DNA from: Streptomyces sp. NBC_00683
GTDB taxonomy: Bacteria; Actinomycetota; Actinomycetes; Streptomycetales; Streptomycetaceae
Direction: 5' to 3'
DNA length: 64,000 nucleotides
Assembly (NCBI RefSeq): GCF_036226745.1
Contig: NZ_CP109013.1
Coordinates: forward strand, 3,224,001 to 3,288,000
A program made the translations under genes and the position numbers. Within the stretch, counting starts at the first letter, position 1. Each line of letters begins with the position of its first letter. A model generated the notes under the pieces. That model saw only the letters and a list, made by a program, of their open reading frames with translations. It made no database searches and was not told the origin of the DNA. Shown in pieces: positions 49,616 through 57,084 of the stretch.

Positions 49616-51276
49616 GAATAGGTCCCGTCGTAGACCTTCTTGGCCTTCTCGACCACTTCGGGATGGTCGGCGAATCGCGGGTTCCTTGTCAAAGCGGGCG
49701 AATCGGTCTTCCCTCCCGCCTTGGCGATCTCCTTGAGGGCCGCGTACTCGTTCCTGTCGAGTTCCACGAGGCCCTTGCCGGAGATCGGGAAGGTCCGGCC
49801 GTTCTCCTCGACCCCGTACTTGCGGCCGTTGATCTCGTAGGCGCTGCCGTTGTCGACGAGCTTCCCCTTGCCTTCCGCGATCCCCTTGATGTCGTTCTGG
49901 ATGTCCGCCTCATTGCCCTTGAGGATGACGGTGTTCTTCTCCTTCACCATGCCGTTGCGCGCCCCTGCGACGGTGTGACGGGGGTGCGGCGGCTTGAGCT
50001 TCTTGCCGGCCGCGGGGCCCTTGACGCTCGGGTCCGTCTCGAATTCGCAGTCGTTGTTGTGCACGAGCGCGCTGGCGGCGCCGACACCGACGTAGTACGC
50101 GTGGATTCCCTCGACCGACAGGTCGTGCGTGGTCTGCTGCTCGGTGTACCGGGAGACGCCGGTCACGAGGAGCGAAGCACCGCCGGGCAGCCGCAGCCGG
50201 TCCCCGGTCACGATGTCGCCGGCGTCCACCCACCGCTGCCGGCCGGTGAGCCAGAACGGGTGCGTGTCAGTGGCCGTGACCTGACCGGCGGAGGTGCTCA
50301 GCCGGGTGAACTCCTTGTCGTCGTACGTGGTGAAGGTCTCCGTGACCCTGCGTACCTCGGAGAGACCGCGAACCGGGTCGGTGGCGACGACCTCGTCCCC
50401 CGTCCGCAGCGACTCGATCGGGACGCGCCCGCCGTCGGCGACCAGGACCGGGGTCCCGGGCGGGAAGCTGTGGCTCACCGGGCAGGTGGTCGGCTTGTCG
50501 TCGGCCTTCTCGTCCTTCTTCGGCGGGTCCTTCTTCTCCGCGTCGAGCTTCTTCTTCGCGTCGGCGAGCTTCTTCTCCGCGTCCTGAACCTTCTTGCGGT
50601 TCTTGATCAGACCCGTCAGCCCGTCATACAGGTCCCCACCGTGCTTCTTGAGCTTCTTGATCAGCTCGACGGCCTTCTTCCACTTCCACGGCGCCCCGTA
50701 CTTCGCCGCGAGCTTCCCGACCGCACCCCCCACAAGACTCAGCAGCACATTGATCAACGTCTCGGTGCACGCACCCATGTCACCCTTGGTGACACAGTCC
50801 AGCGCATCCGTGATCCCCAACTCCTCGGCAAGGATCTTCGCAAGCTCCTTGGCCGCCTCGACAGCCTTGTCGGAGTTGGTCTTCTCCTCCTTCTGCGCAT
50901 CCTGAAGGTCCTTCAACGCATCGTCATAATCGATCTGTGTCTGCGTCTTGGGGGAACCGTCGTCCGACGCCGGGGACCCGTCGCCCGGTGAACCCGAGTC
51001 GCCGCCCTGGGCCTCGGTCCCGTCACCGCCGCCACAGTTGCCGCCACCGGTCACCTGACAGACGGCCGTACCGAACCGCTCCGCCAGCTGAGGGCCCATC
51101 CCCGTCGCCAACAAGGCGCCCACAATGGCCACGACCACAACGACCAGGCCGACGTACTCGATCGCACCCTGACCCCGCTGCGACCGGCGCAGACCCGCAA
51201 GACGCACATCCGTACGCGGGACGAACCCCCGCGACCAACGGCGCAACCGACGACGCACAACCCCCAGAACTGGCAT
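49612..51276 (-). CDS. Flp-pilin-signal/HINT polymorphic toxin-like protein
   Basis: The 554-aa protein begins with a basic tail and a class III prepilin motif: G35-QGAI-E40-Y41, then a hydrophobic helix (about 41-60). An A24 peptidase would cut after G35. An Asp/Gly/Ser linker, a Lys/Asp/Glu-rich helical region (about 112-262), a pretoxin HINT domain (about 265-407; FPPGTPVLVADG, TATDTHPFWL, ALVHNN) and a 147-residue C-terminal domain follow. The last contains YEINGRKYGVEENGRTFPIS and LDRNEYAALKEI. HINT domains release C-terminal toxins by self-cleavage. The usual nucleophile Cys appears as Ser268, with Cys265 nearby. TAGCGT 7 nt before the ATG makes it leaderless. Toxic activity is inferred. 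Confidence 0.78.
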   Translation of the reverse strand: MPVLGVVRRRLRRWSRGFVPRTDVRLAGLRRSQRGQGAIEYVGLVVVVVAIVGALLATGMGPQLAERFGTAVCQVTGGGNCGGGDGTEAQGGDSGSPGDGSPASDDGSPKTQTQIDYDDALKDLQDAQKEEKTNSDKAVEAAKELAKILAEELGITDALDCVTKGDMGACTETLINVLLSLVGGAVGKLAAKYGAPWKWKKAVELIKKLKKHGGDLYDGLTGLIKNRKKVQDAEKKLADAKKKLDAEKKDPPKKDEKADDKPTTCPVSHSFPPGTPVLVADGGRVPIESLRTGDEVVATDPVRGLSEVRRVTETFTTYDDKEFTRLSTSAGQVTATDTHPFWLTGRQRWVDAGDIVTGDRLRLPGGASLLVTGVSRYTEQQTTHDLSVEGIHAYYVGVGAASALVHNNDCEFETDPSVKGPAAGKKLKPPHPRHTVAGARNGMVKEKNTVILKGNEADIQNDIKGIAEGKGKLVDNGSAYEINGRKYGVEENGRTFPISGKGLVELDRNEYAALKEIAKAGGKTDSPALTRNPRFADHPEVVEKAKKVYDGTYS

Positions 51277-51283
51277 GCATACG

Positions 51284-51329
51284 ACGCTAACTACCGCACA
51301 CGGCAGTCGTCTTGGGCCCACGGACCCAA
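51284..51329 (-). promoter_or_regulatory. Pilin-toxin promoter with shared palindrome
   Basis: TTGGGTCC-GT-GGGCCCAA on the minus strand (51329-51312) is followed by 22 bp and the -10 box TAGCGT (51289-51284). The ATG follows after 7 nt. Confidence 0.72.
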
Positions 51330-51357
51330 CTCTGCGGACGCGGGCCGACCGGTGACC

Positions 51358-51756
51358 CTACTGCTCGGCCTCGGTCAGGGTCCCGAGGCCCCGGCCGACC
51401 AGCGGAGCTACGGTACGGATCAGTTTCAGCTGGGTCGAGCGCAGGACGCGCACCGTGGTGTCGTCGGGCCAGCCGGTCGTGGTCGACCACCCGTAGCCCG
51501 AGCCGACCACATCGCTGGCGAAGGCGAGCTCCGTCGCGAGCAGCGCCCGCGCCCAGTCCATCGGGTCCAGAGCCTCCTTCTCGGCGAGGGCTCTTCGGAT
51601 CCACAGGCCCCGGCGGTTCAGATCCTCCGTACCGTCGAAGCCCATGGCCACGGCGAACTCCTCCGTACAGCGTGCGGGGCCGCTCCACTCGATCAGGCCC
51701 TGCTGGAGGAGCCGGGACTCCTCGTCGGTCAGGGTCAGTTGCTCAGCCGTGGGCAT
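51358..51756 (-). CDS. Hypothetical protein, 132 aa
   Basis: I do not recognise a family. The small protein looks soluble and helical, with LTDEESRLLQQGLIEWSGPA and MDWARALLATELAFASDVVGSGYGW. It lies 81 bp upstream of the pilin-toxin gene on the same strand and has its own copy of the shared promoter, so it probably belongs to the same regulon. ATG 51756 has GGAAGG 11 nt upstream; a GTG at 51768 is an alternative. Confidence 0.7.
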   Translation of the reverse strand: MPTAEQLTLTDEESRLLQQGLIEWSGPARCTEEFAVAMGFDGTEDLNRRGLWIRRALAEKEALDPMDWARALLATELAFASDVVGSGYGWSTTTGWPDDTTVRVLRSTQLKLIRTVAPLVGRGLGTLTEAEQ

Positions 51757-51837
51757 ATCCGTCGTCACCTTCCGGTTGCGGCCCGGCCCGGCGCTGTGGG
51801 GGCGCGCCGGGGCGGGCGTCGATCATCTGCCGCGACG

Positions 51838-51882
51838 ACGCTATTTTCCGGGCGGTCGCCCGTCTTGGGCCCACGGACCCAA
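51838..51882 (-). promoter_or_regulatory. Promoter of the 132-aa gene with shared palindrome
   Basis: TTGGGTCC-GT-GGGCCCAA on the minus strand (51882-51865), identical to the pilin-toxin copy, is followed by 21 bp and TAGCGT (51843-51838). The leader is about 75 nt. Confidence 0.68.
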
Positions 51883-51933
51883 CTCGGCACGCCCGGACGG
51901 GAATCCCGCTCCTGCGACTGTGCGCCCGGGCGG

Positions 51934-52263
51934 TCAGTCGCCCTCCAGATGGAGTTCCGTGGCGGGATCGTCCCGGCAGATCCGGGCGATGCGCCCGACC
52001 GCGTCCAGGGCAGCTCGCTGCGCCGCCCCGGTGGTGCGGCTGCGGGTTCCGTCGAGTTCGGTGAGCAACTGCTCCATGTCGGCGGCGGTCAGGACCAGCG
52101 TTCCGTCGAGGTCGACCCGGGACAGCATCGGCAGGGCGCTCCCGCCGCAGATGCGGGCGAACGTGTCCGCGTCGTCCACGAACACGTCGACCTGGGTCAG
52201 CCGGCGCCGCCTGGGACTGGTGCCGGGCCGGTCCACGCGCTTCAGCACTGCGTCGACACCCAT
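51934..52263 (-). CDS. Hypothetical protein, 109 aa
   Basis: I do not recognise a family. A basic N terminus (PRRRRLTQ) is followed by VDVFVDDADTFARICGGSALPMLSRVDLDGTLVLTAADMEQLLTELDG and a helical C terminus. It has no membrane or signal sequence. It is the first gene of the minus-strand group that contains the pilin toxin. It lacks a full copy of the shared palindrome. Confidence 0.6.
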   Translation of the reverse strand: MGVDAVLKRVDRPGTSPRRRRLTQVDVFVDDADTFARICGGSALPMLSRVDLDGTLVLTAADMEQLLTELDGTRSRTTGAAQRAALDAVGRIARICRDDPATELHLEGD

Positions 52264-52556
52264 GGACGCGGCCCTCGTCTCTTCCGTCTCGCTGCCAGAA
52301 CCTCGTCAGGACGCCGGGTCACGGCGCCGCGGACGGGAACGCGGTGATTGAGCTTCCCATCGCGCACGACCGCCCGGATGTAGTACTGGGGGTCTCCCGC
52401 CGCCCGTAGGCCCAGCCCCGAGCCCAATGCGCCCCGGCAGACGTCCGTCTCGCGGGCCGGAACCGGCGGGTCGACCGCGTCCGTTCGTGTAAGGGTTCGT
52501 AAGTCCCTACGGTTCGTACGGCTACGAGCCCCCCAGAGCGGAGAGGCGCTACAGCG

Positions 52557-53948
52557 ATGCCCGGTCCTTCGACCCCGGCGACGGACGAATGGGCGGAGGG
52601 CAACGGTCCTCCCGAGCCCGCCGAGTCCTCCGAGTCTGCCGCGCCCGCCGAACCTTCCGGGCCTTCCGGGCCTTCCGGGCCTTCCGAGCCCGCCGAAGCT
52701 TCCGGGCCCACCGAAGCTTCCGGGCCCACCGAAGCTTCCGGGCCTTCGGGGCCTTCCGGGCAGGCGCCACGCCCCGGGCTCGCACGCGACCTCTCGCTCT
52801 CGGCGGTCCTCGCCGGGCTCGTCGCGGTCGTCGTCTCCTACTCCGGTCCGCTGGTCATCGTGCTGTCCGCCGCCCACGCCGCGCACCTGGACGCCGCCCG
52901 CACCGGCTCCTGGATCTGGGCGATCTCGATAGGCAGCGGCCTCACCTGCATCGCCCTCAGCCTGCGTACCCGTATGCCGGTGATCACCGCCTGGTCCACC
53001 CCGGGTGCCGCGCTCCTGGTCACCAGCATCGGCTCGTACGCGTACGGAGACGTGATCGGCGCCTTCGTGGTCTCCGGTGTCGTGATCGCCCTGATCGGAC
53101 TGACCGGGGTCTTCGGGCGACTGATGCGGATGGTGCCGGGCGCGGTCGTCTCCGCCATGCTCGCGGGCATCCTCCTCTCCTTCGGCACCGGTGTGTTCAC
53201 CTCGCTGGAAGGCACCCCGCTCATCGCCGGCTCGGTCCTGCTGGCCTACCTGCTGGGCAGGCGCCTGCTCCCCCGGTACGCCGTGCTCATCGCCCTCGTC
53301 GTCGGCGTCCTGTGCAGCGCGGCCACGTCACGCCTGCACATCCGCCTCGACCATGTCGGCCTGGTGCAGCCGGTGTTCACCGCGCCCAGCGTCTCCGTCG
53401 CCTCACTGATCGGCATCGCCGTCCCGCTGACCCTGGCCACGCTCGCCTCGCAGAACGCCCCCGGAGTCGCCGTGCTGTCCGCCTCCGGCTACCGCCCCGA
53501 CGACCGTCTCCTGGTCGGCTCCACCGGCCTGGTCTCCGCCGTGCTCGCCCCCTTCGGATCCCACGCCGTGAACCTCGCCGCGATCACCGCCGCGATCTGT
53601 ACGGGCCCCGAGGCGCATCGCGACCCCCGGCGGCGCTACGTCGCCGGGGTGGCCTGCGGTGCGTTCTATCTGGTGGTCGGCGCGTTCGGCTCCACCCTTG
53701 TGGCGTTCTTCGCGGGCCTGCCCAAGGAACTCGTCGCCGCTCTCGCAGGCGTCGCCCTCTTCGGCGCGCTGTCCGCGGGCCTGACGGGTGCGGTCAAGGA
53801 GGACAAGGACCGTGAGGCCGCCCTGGTCACATTCCTGGCCACGGCCTCCGGCGTCACCCTGTTCGGCATCGGCTCGGCGTTCTGGGGGCTCGTCCTCGGC
53901 ATGACAGCGCACCTCGTCCTGAACGGCCGGCTCGTTCGCCGACGGTGA
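52557..53948 (+). CDS. BenE-type transporter (benzoate/H+ symporter family)
   Basis: The 463-aa protein has a 75-residue low-complexity N-terminal tail made of Pro/Ser/Gly/Glu/Ala repeats. About 12 hydrophobic segments follow. AWSTPGAALL, VPGAVVSAMLAGILLSFG, TLASQNAPGVAVLSASGY and GSHAVNLAAITAAICTGPEAH are BenE motifs. The family imports benzoate or related aromatics; no catabolic genes are adjacent. The repeat tail is encoded by 9- and 18-bp DNA repeats. Divergent from the 109-aa gene. Confidence 0.88.
   Translation: MPGPSTPATDEWAEGNGPPEPAESSESAAPAEPSGPSGPSGPSEPAEASGPTEASGPTEASGPSGPSGQAPRPGLARDLSLSAVLAGLVAVVVSYSGPLVIVLSAAHAAHLDAARTGSWIWAISIGSGLTCIALSLRTRMPVITAWSTPGAALLVTSIGSYAYGDVIGAFVVSGVVIALIGLTGVFGRLMRMVPGAVVSAMLAGILLSFGTGVFTSLEGTPLIAGSVLLAYLLGRRLLPRYAVLIALVVGVLCSAATSRLHIRLDHVGLVQPVFTAPSVSVASLIGIAVPLTLATLASQNAPGVAVLSASGYRPDDRLLVGSTGLVSAVLAPFGSHAVNLAAITAAICTGPEAHRDPRRRYVAGVACGAFYLVVGAFGSTLVAFFAGLPKELVAALAGVALFGALSAGLTGAVKEDKDREAALVTFLATASGVTLFGIGSAFWGLVLGMTAHLVLNGRLVRRR
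52653..52770 (+). repeat. 9-bp and 18-bp tandem repeats inside the BenE gene
   Basis: CCTTCCGGG recurs in tandem from 52653 and again near the end. CGAAGCTTCCGGGCCCAC (18 bp) repeats between about 52693 and 52735. The unit is a multiple of three, so copy changes would lengthen the tail without shifting the frame. Confidence 0.75.
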
Positions 53949-54352
53949 CCGGACACACGGGTTGTCGACCGCGCCCGTCGGCGGGTACGTGATCGCCGGT
54001 CCGACTGACGCCCCCCAGGTCGGCACGCCGTGAAGGGAGTCCATCTGCTCCGCGCCCGCCGTCGCCCCACAGCCTGATCCAGCTGGGGCGAGAGCCGTCC
54101 ACGACAACTCGGTGGCATCAAGAGGGTCTATCTTCCCCCGGCGACGCCCGGGGGAAGAGGCCCCAGGCGATTGCTTCCCGTATGCCACGAAGCGCAAGCC
54201 ATTGGAATCCGGGACTCACTCAAGTGACTCCCGAAGTGGCGAACATCTGCTGTCGGTTCTCGGGCTCTGGGTCAACTTCTGTGGGCGTGACGGAGGGTCG
54301 CCGCGTCAAGGACGACGAGCCAGAGTCTTCGACGCGAACAAGACCGATGGGG
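53949..54352. other. Intergenic region with BenE terminator
   Basis: These 404 bp hold no convincing gene. A perfect 11-bp hairpin (54131-54141 with 54148-54158, loop CGACGC) is probably the BenE terminator. A copy of the CCACAGAA repeat lies at 54254-54284. Base composition is less GC-biased than in neighbouring coding DNA. Confidence 0.55.
54254..54284 (-). repeat. CCACAGAA-type repeat, copy 1
   Basis: Read on the minus strand it begins CCACAGAAGTTGACCCAGAG, matching copies at 55093 and 63562 over about 22 bases. It lies 69 bp beyond the stop of the DUF6000 gene. Confidence 0.6.
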
Positions 54353-54958
54353 TCAGGTGTCGGCGCATTCGTCGATGACGGTGCAAGCGAGGCGGATGCC
54401 GCCCAGGTAGGTGGAGATACCGTCCTCGCCGTGCATGTGGGGCGCGTCCTGGAACCACTGCCGCCACAGGCCGCCCTCCTGGAGGAAACGGCTGGCCCGG
54501 TCGCTGTGCAGGACGGAGTCGGTGTACGCCAGGGCGCCCATGGCTGTCGGCTGGTCGTAGGCGAGGTCGGGCCGATGCAGGTAGTGATCCAGGTAAGCGG
54601 CGAGCAGGTCGGCGTCCCGCGCGGTGCCGAAACTCGCCAACGCCACGCAGTAGGCCCCACCCGCGAAGCAGACCTCGCTCTCCAGCAGCAGCGCTCCCAG
54701 ACGCTCGCGGAAGTGGTCACGGCGCGAGACGGCGGCTAGCCATGCCGCGGTGCGCCGCTCGCGCCAGCTGCCCTCGAAGAGGATGGTGAGCTCGGCGTCG
54801 GTTACAGCCCTCGCATCAGCGGCCAGGGCATGAACGAATGGCTCGTACTCCTCGCGCGGCATGCGAAGTACCGCTCCGCCAAGCTTCAGGTAGCGGCGCG
54901 CAGGGAGGCAATAGCGGCGGTACAGGGCCTGTGTCTCGGGGTCGTAGCGGATCACCAC
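54353..54958 (-). CDS. DUF6000 family protein
   Basis: The 201-aa soluble protein has LLAAYLDHYLHRPDLAYDQPTAMGALAYTD, the recognisable DUF6000 segment, and RRYLKLGGAVLRM near the start. The helical pattern resembles immunity or HEAT-like proteins, but function is unknown. It is flanked by outward-pointing copies of the CCACAGAA repeat (54284 and 55093), which suggests an inserted cassette. Codon bias is weaker than in the housekeeping genes. Confidence 0.75.
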   Translation of the reverse strand: MVIRYDPETQALYRRYCLPARRYLKLGGAVLRMPREEYEPFVHALAADARAVTDAELTILFEGSWRERRTAAWLAAVSRRDHFRERLGALLLESEVCFAGGAYCVALASFGTARDADLLAAYLDHYLHRPDLAYDQPTAMGALAYTDSVLHSDRASRFLQEGGLWRQWFQDAPHMHGEDGISTYLGGIRLACTVIDECADT

Positions 54959-55092
54959 CCCATCCTCTCGCGACGAGCACGCAGCTGATGGCGCGCGGCG
55001 GAGTAAGCCTGCCGTGGACCTGAGACGGGAGGGGCGCCAACTGGGACCCAGGTCGGGTGAGCAGGTTTTCGACAGGACGCAGCGTCACTGCT

Positions 55093-55137
55093 CCACAGAA
55101 GATGAGCCAGAGCCGGTTCTCGTGAACAAAGCCAGTC
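55093..55137 (+). repeat. CCACAGAA-type repeat, copy 2
   Basis: CCACAGAAGATGAGCCAGAG continues to CCGG, then CGTGAACAA and GCCAG, matching the copy at 63562 over about 40 bases. It is 134 bp upstream of the DUF6000 start. Confidence 0.65.
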
Positions 55138-55224
55138 CGGCCAAGTCATTCTGAAACGATCAGTTAGGGATCCCGTTATCCACAGCCCTCCGCAGCCCGC
55201 GCCCCCTTCGTGGATTGTTGTGCC

Positions 55225-56220
55225 ATGAGCCGCCCGATCCGCACATGGCGCCCGCCCGACCCGCAGGAACCGCGCGCCGTCCGCAGGGCCCGTCAGATAC
55301 GGGAACTGGCGTCCCTCGCACCCGGCGGCGTCCTCTTCACCGCGAGGGCCCGGGAAGCGGGCTGGCCGGCGCACCCGCTGTACCAGCGGCTGGCAGCGGC
55401 CGGCTGGCAGCCCATCCACCCGGGTGCCTGGGCAGCTCCGGGCCGGCTGGTGGACTGGCTGACCCACGCCTGGGTCGTACAGAGCCTGCAGCCCCACCTG
55501 GTGTGCAGCCACCGCACGGCGGCAGCCCTGCACCTCGTCGAGATCCTCGACCCTTCGCGTACCTGCCATGCCACCGAGTTCACCGACCCGCGCCCCGGCG
55601 CATACCGCCGCCGCCCGGGGACCCGCGTCCACCGCCTGCCCCTCGACGCGGCCGACCGGACGGTCCGCCGGGGGCTGACCACCACGTCGGCCGCCCGGAC
55701 GGTGGGCGACCTCATACGGTGCCTCCCCCGCGACGAGGCCGTCGCCGCCGCAGACTCGGCGCTCGCCACCCGTACGGTACGAGGAGTCCAGCGCCCGCCG
55801 CTCGTCCACATGGCCGCTCTCCGCGCCGAGCTGGCCACCCACCGGCGGGGGGCGGTGCGGGCGCGCGCCTGGCTCCCCCTCACCGACGCCCGGTCCGGCT
55901 CCCCGGCGGAGACCCTGGCCCGCCTCCACCTGCACGACGCCGGCCTGCACCCGGAAACACAGGCCGCCCTGCGCACACCGTCCGGCCGCACCCTCCACCC
56001 GGACTTCTTCTTCCGGTCCCACGGCCTGGTGGTCGAGGTCGAGGGCTACGCCTGCCACGGCACCCGCGAGGCCCACGCCATCGATCTGCGCCGGTTCAAC
56101 GAGCTCCAGGCCTGCCCCGAGGTCCGCCGCGTGCTGCGCTTCACCGCGGTCGAGGTATTCCGCCACCCCGACCGCGTGGTCACCCAGATCCGCGCGGCCC
56201 TGGCGGCCCTGCACCCGTAA
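55225..56220 (+). CDS. AbiEi-like/DUF559 PD-(D/E)XK protein
   Basis: The 331-aa protein has an N-terminal winged-helix-like part (about residues 20-75; GGVLFTARAREAGWPAHPLYQRLAAAGW) as in AbiEi-type antitoxins. The C-terminal Vsr/DUF559-type nuclease fold (about 245-328) has LHPDFFFRSHGLVVEVEGYACHG and RRFNELQACPEVRRVLRFT, with the acidic D-x(n)-E-x-E residues in place. Many actinobacteria carry solitary genes of this type. Role unknown; defence or DNA repair are possible. ATG 55225 is preferred over GTG 55210. Confidence 0.75.
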   Translation: MSRPIRTWRPPDPQEPRAVRRARQIRELASLAPGGVLFTARAREAGWPAHPLYQRLAAAGWQPIHPGAWAAPGRLVDWLTHAWVVQSLQPHLVCSHRTAAALHLVEILDPSRTCHATEFTDPRPGAYRRRPGTRVHRLPLDAADRTVRRGLTTTSAARTVGDLIRCLPRDEAVAAADSALATRTVRGVQRPPLVHMAALRAELATHRRGAVRARAWLPLTDARSGSPAETLARLHLHDAGLHPETQAALRTPSGRTLHPDFFFRSHGLVVEVEGYACHGTREAHAIDLRRFNELQACPEVRRVLRFTAVEVFRHPDRVVTQIRAALAALHP

Positions 56221-56323
56221 CCGCCCGCGATTCAGGAGTGCTTCCTCCCCAATTCACGCCGAGGCCCGACCTCAATACGCACACGATGAACCCCATTTCG
56301 CAGGCTTCTTCGCCGGGGCTGCG

Positions 56324-56926
56324 TCACACGCTGAGGACCGCGTTCCCGTACACCCGCCACGGCGACTGCTCCACCGACTCCAGGGCCGCCAGCTGCGGGT
56401 GCCCGGACGCGATGCCCTCCCGTACGGCAACGGCGTCGGGCCACCTGTCGAGACCGGCCGTGCCGTCGACGACCACCCCGTCCCAGTCCGTCCCCGCGGT
56501 CGCACCCTCGCGGTCGACGACGAAGCCGATGCACAGCACGGACGCCCGCCCGACCGTCAGCCTGATCGCCCGTACGGCCTTCTCCAACTCCTCCGGGGGC
56601 AGCCCTCCGAGACCGAACTCGGCCACGGCCACCCGCGGCCCCGCCCGGCGGATACGCATCAGGACGTCCAGGTCATGGCTCACCCACAGCCGCACACCGA
56701 TCCCGTCCAGTCGCTCCAGCCCGGCGATGGAGAGCAGCTGCTCCCTGGAGACCGGCGACCGGGTCCCGCCGGACACCGGCGATGCGGGGTCCTGGCTGTC
56801 GAGCACGATGCGCCCGGTGACCGGATGGGCCAGCCGGAGCCCCGCCGCTTCGAGATCGCCGAGCAGCGTCCCGGCATCCACCCGGGTCCAGCCCAGGTGG
56901 TACGAGTGGAAGAACCCGGCACCCAT
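56324..56926 (-). CDS. Hypothetical protein, 200 aa, in the palindrome regulon
   Basis: I do not recognise a family. The protein is soluble, with MGAGFFHSYHLGWTRVDAGTLLGDLEAAGLRL, then a SREQLLSIAGLERLDGIGVRLW segment and a beta-rich C terminus. ATG 56926 has GAGG 7 nt upstream. Its promoter (56992-57037) carries a diverged copy of the palindrome found before the prepilin peptidase and pilin-toxin genes, with the same 22-bp spacing. Confidence 0.7.
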   Translation of the reverse strand: MGAGFFHSYHLGWTRVDAGTLLGDLEAAGLRLAHPVTGRIVLDSQDPASPVSGGTRSPVSREQLLSIAGLERLDGIGVRLWVSHDLDVLMRIRRAGPRVAVAEFGLGGLPPEELEKAVRAIRLTVGRASVLCIGFVVDREGATAGTDWDGVVVDGTAGLDRWPDAVAVREGIASGHPQLAALESVEQSPWRVYGNAVLSV

Positions 56927-56991
56927 GGAACGCCTCACCCCATCACAGCGTGAACACTTCGCTTCGGCGCCGGTCAACCGGCTCACCGGCG

Positions 56992-57037
56992 AGAATATTC
57001 AGCCCCCCGGGCCCGCTGCGTAGGCCCAGGGACCCAC
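56992..57037 (-). promoter_or_regulatory. Promoter of the 200-aa gene with diverged shared palindrome
   Basis: GTGGGTCC-CT-GGGCCTAC on the minus strand (57037-57020), 22 bp, then TATTCT (56997-56992). Three bases differ from the best palindrome. Confidence 0.55.
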
Positions 57038-57084
57038 CTCCCGACCCAATCCGGAACCGCGGGTCACGGCCTCCGGGCCCGCGC

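Noticed and set aside
52405..52440. A sixth copy of the shared palindrome before the 109-aa gene
   Set aside because: Only one half-site (GGGCCTAC) matches; the other half is 6 bp away instead of 2.
52242..52510. A small minus-strand gene upstream of the 109-aa gene
   Set aside because: Its last third has poor codon bias, it overlaps the next start by 22 bp, and no ribosome site or family was seen.
53949..54352. Remnant of an insertion sequence
   Set aside because: No transposase fragment or terminal repeats could be recognised, only a terminator hairpin and the short repeat.
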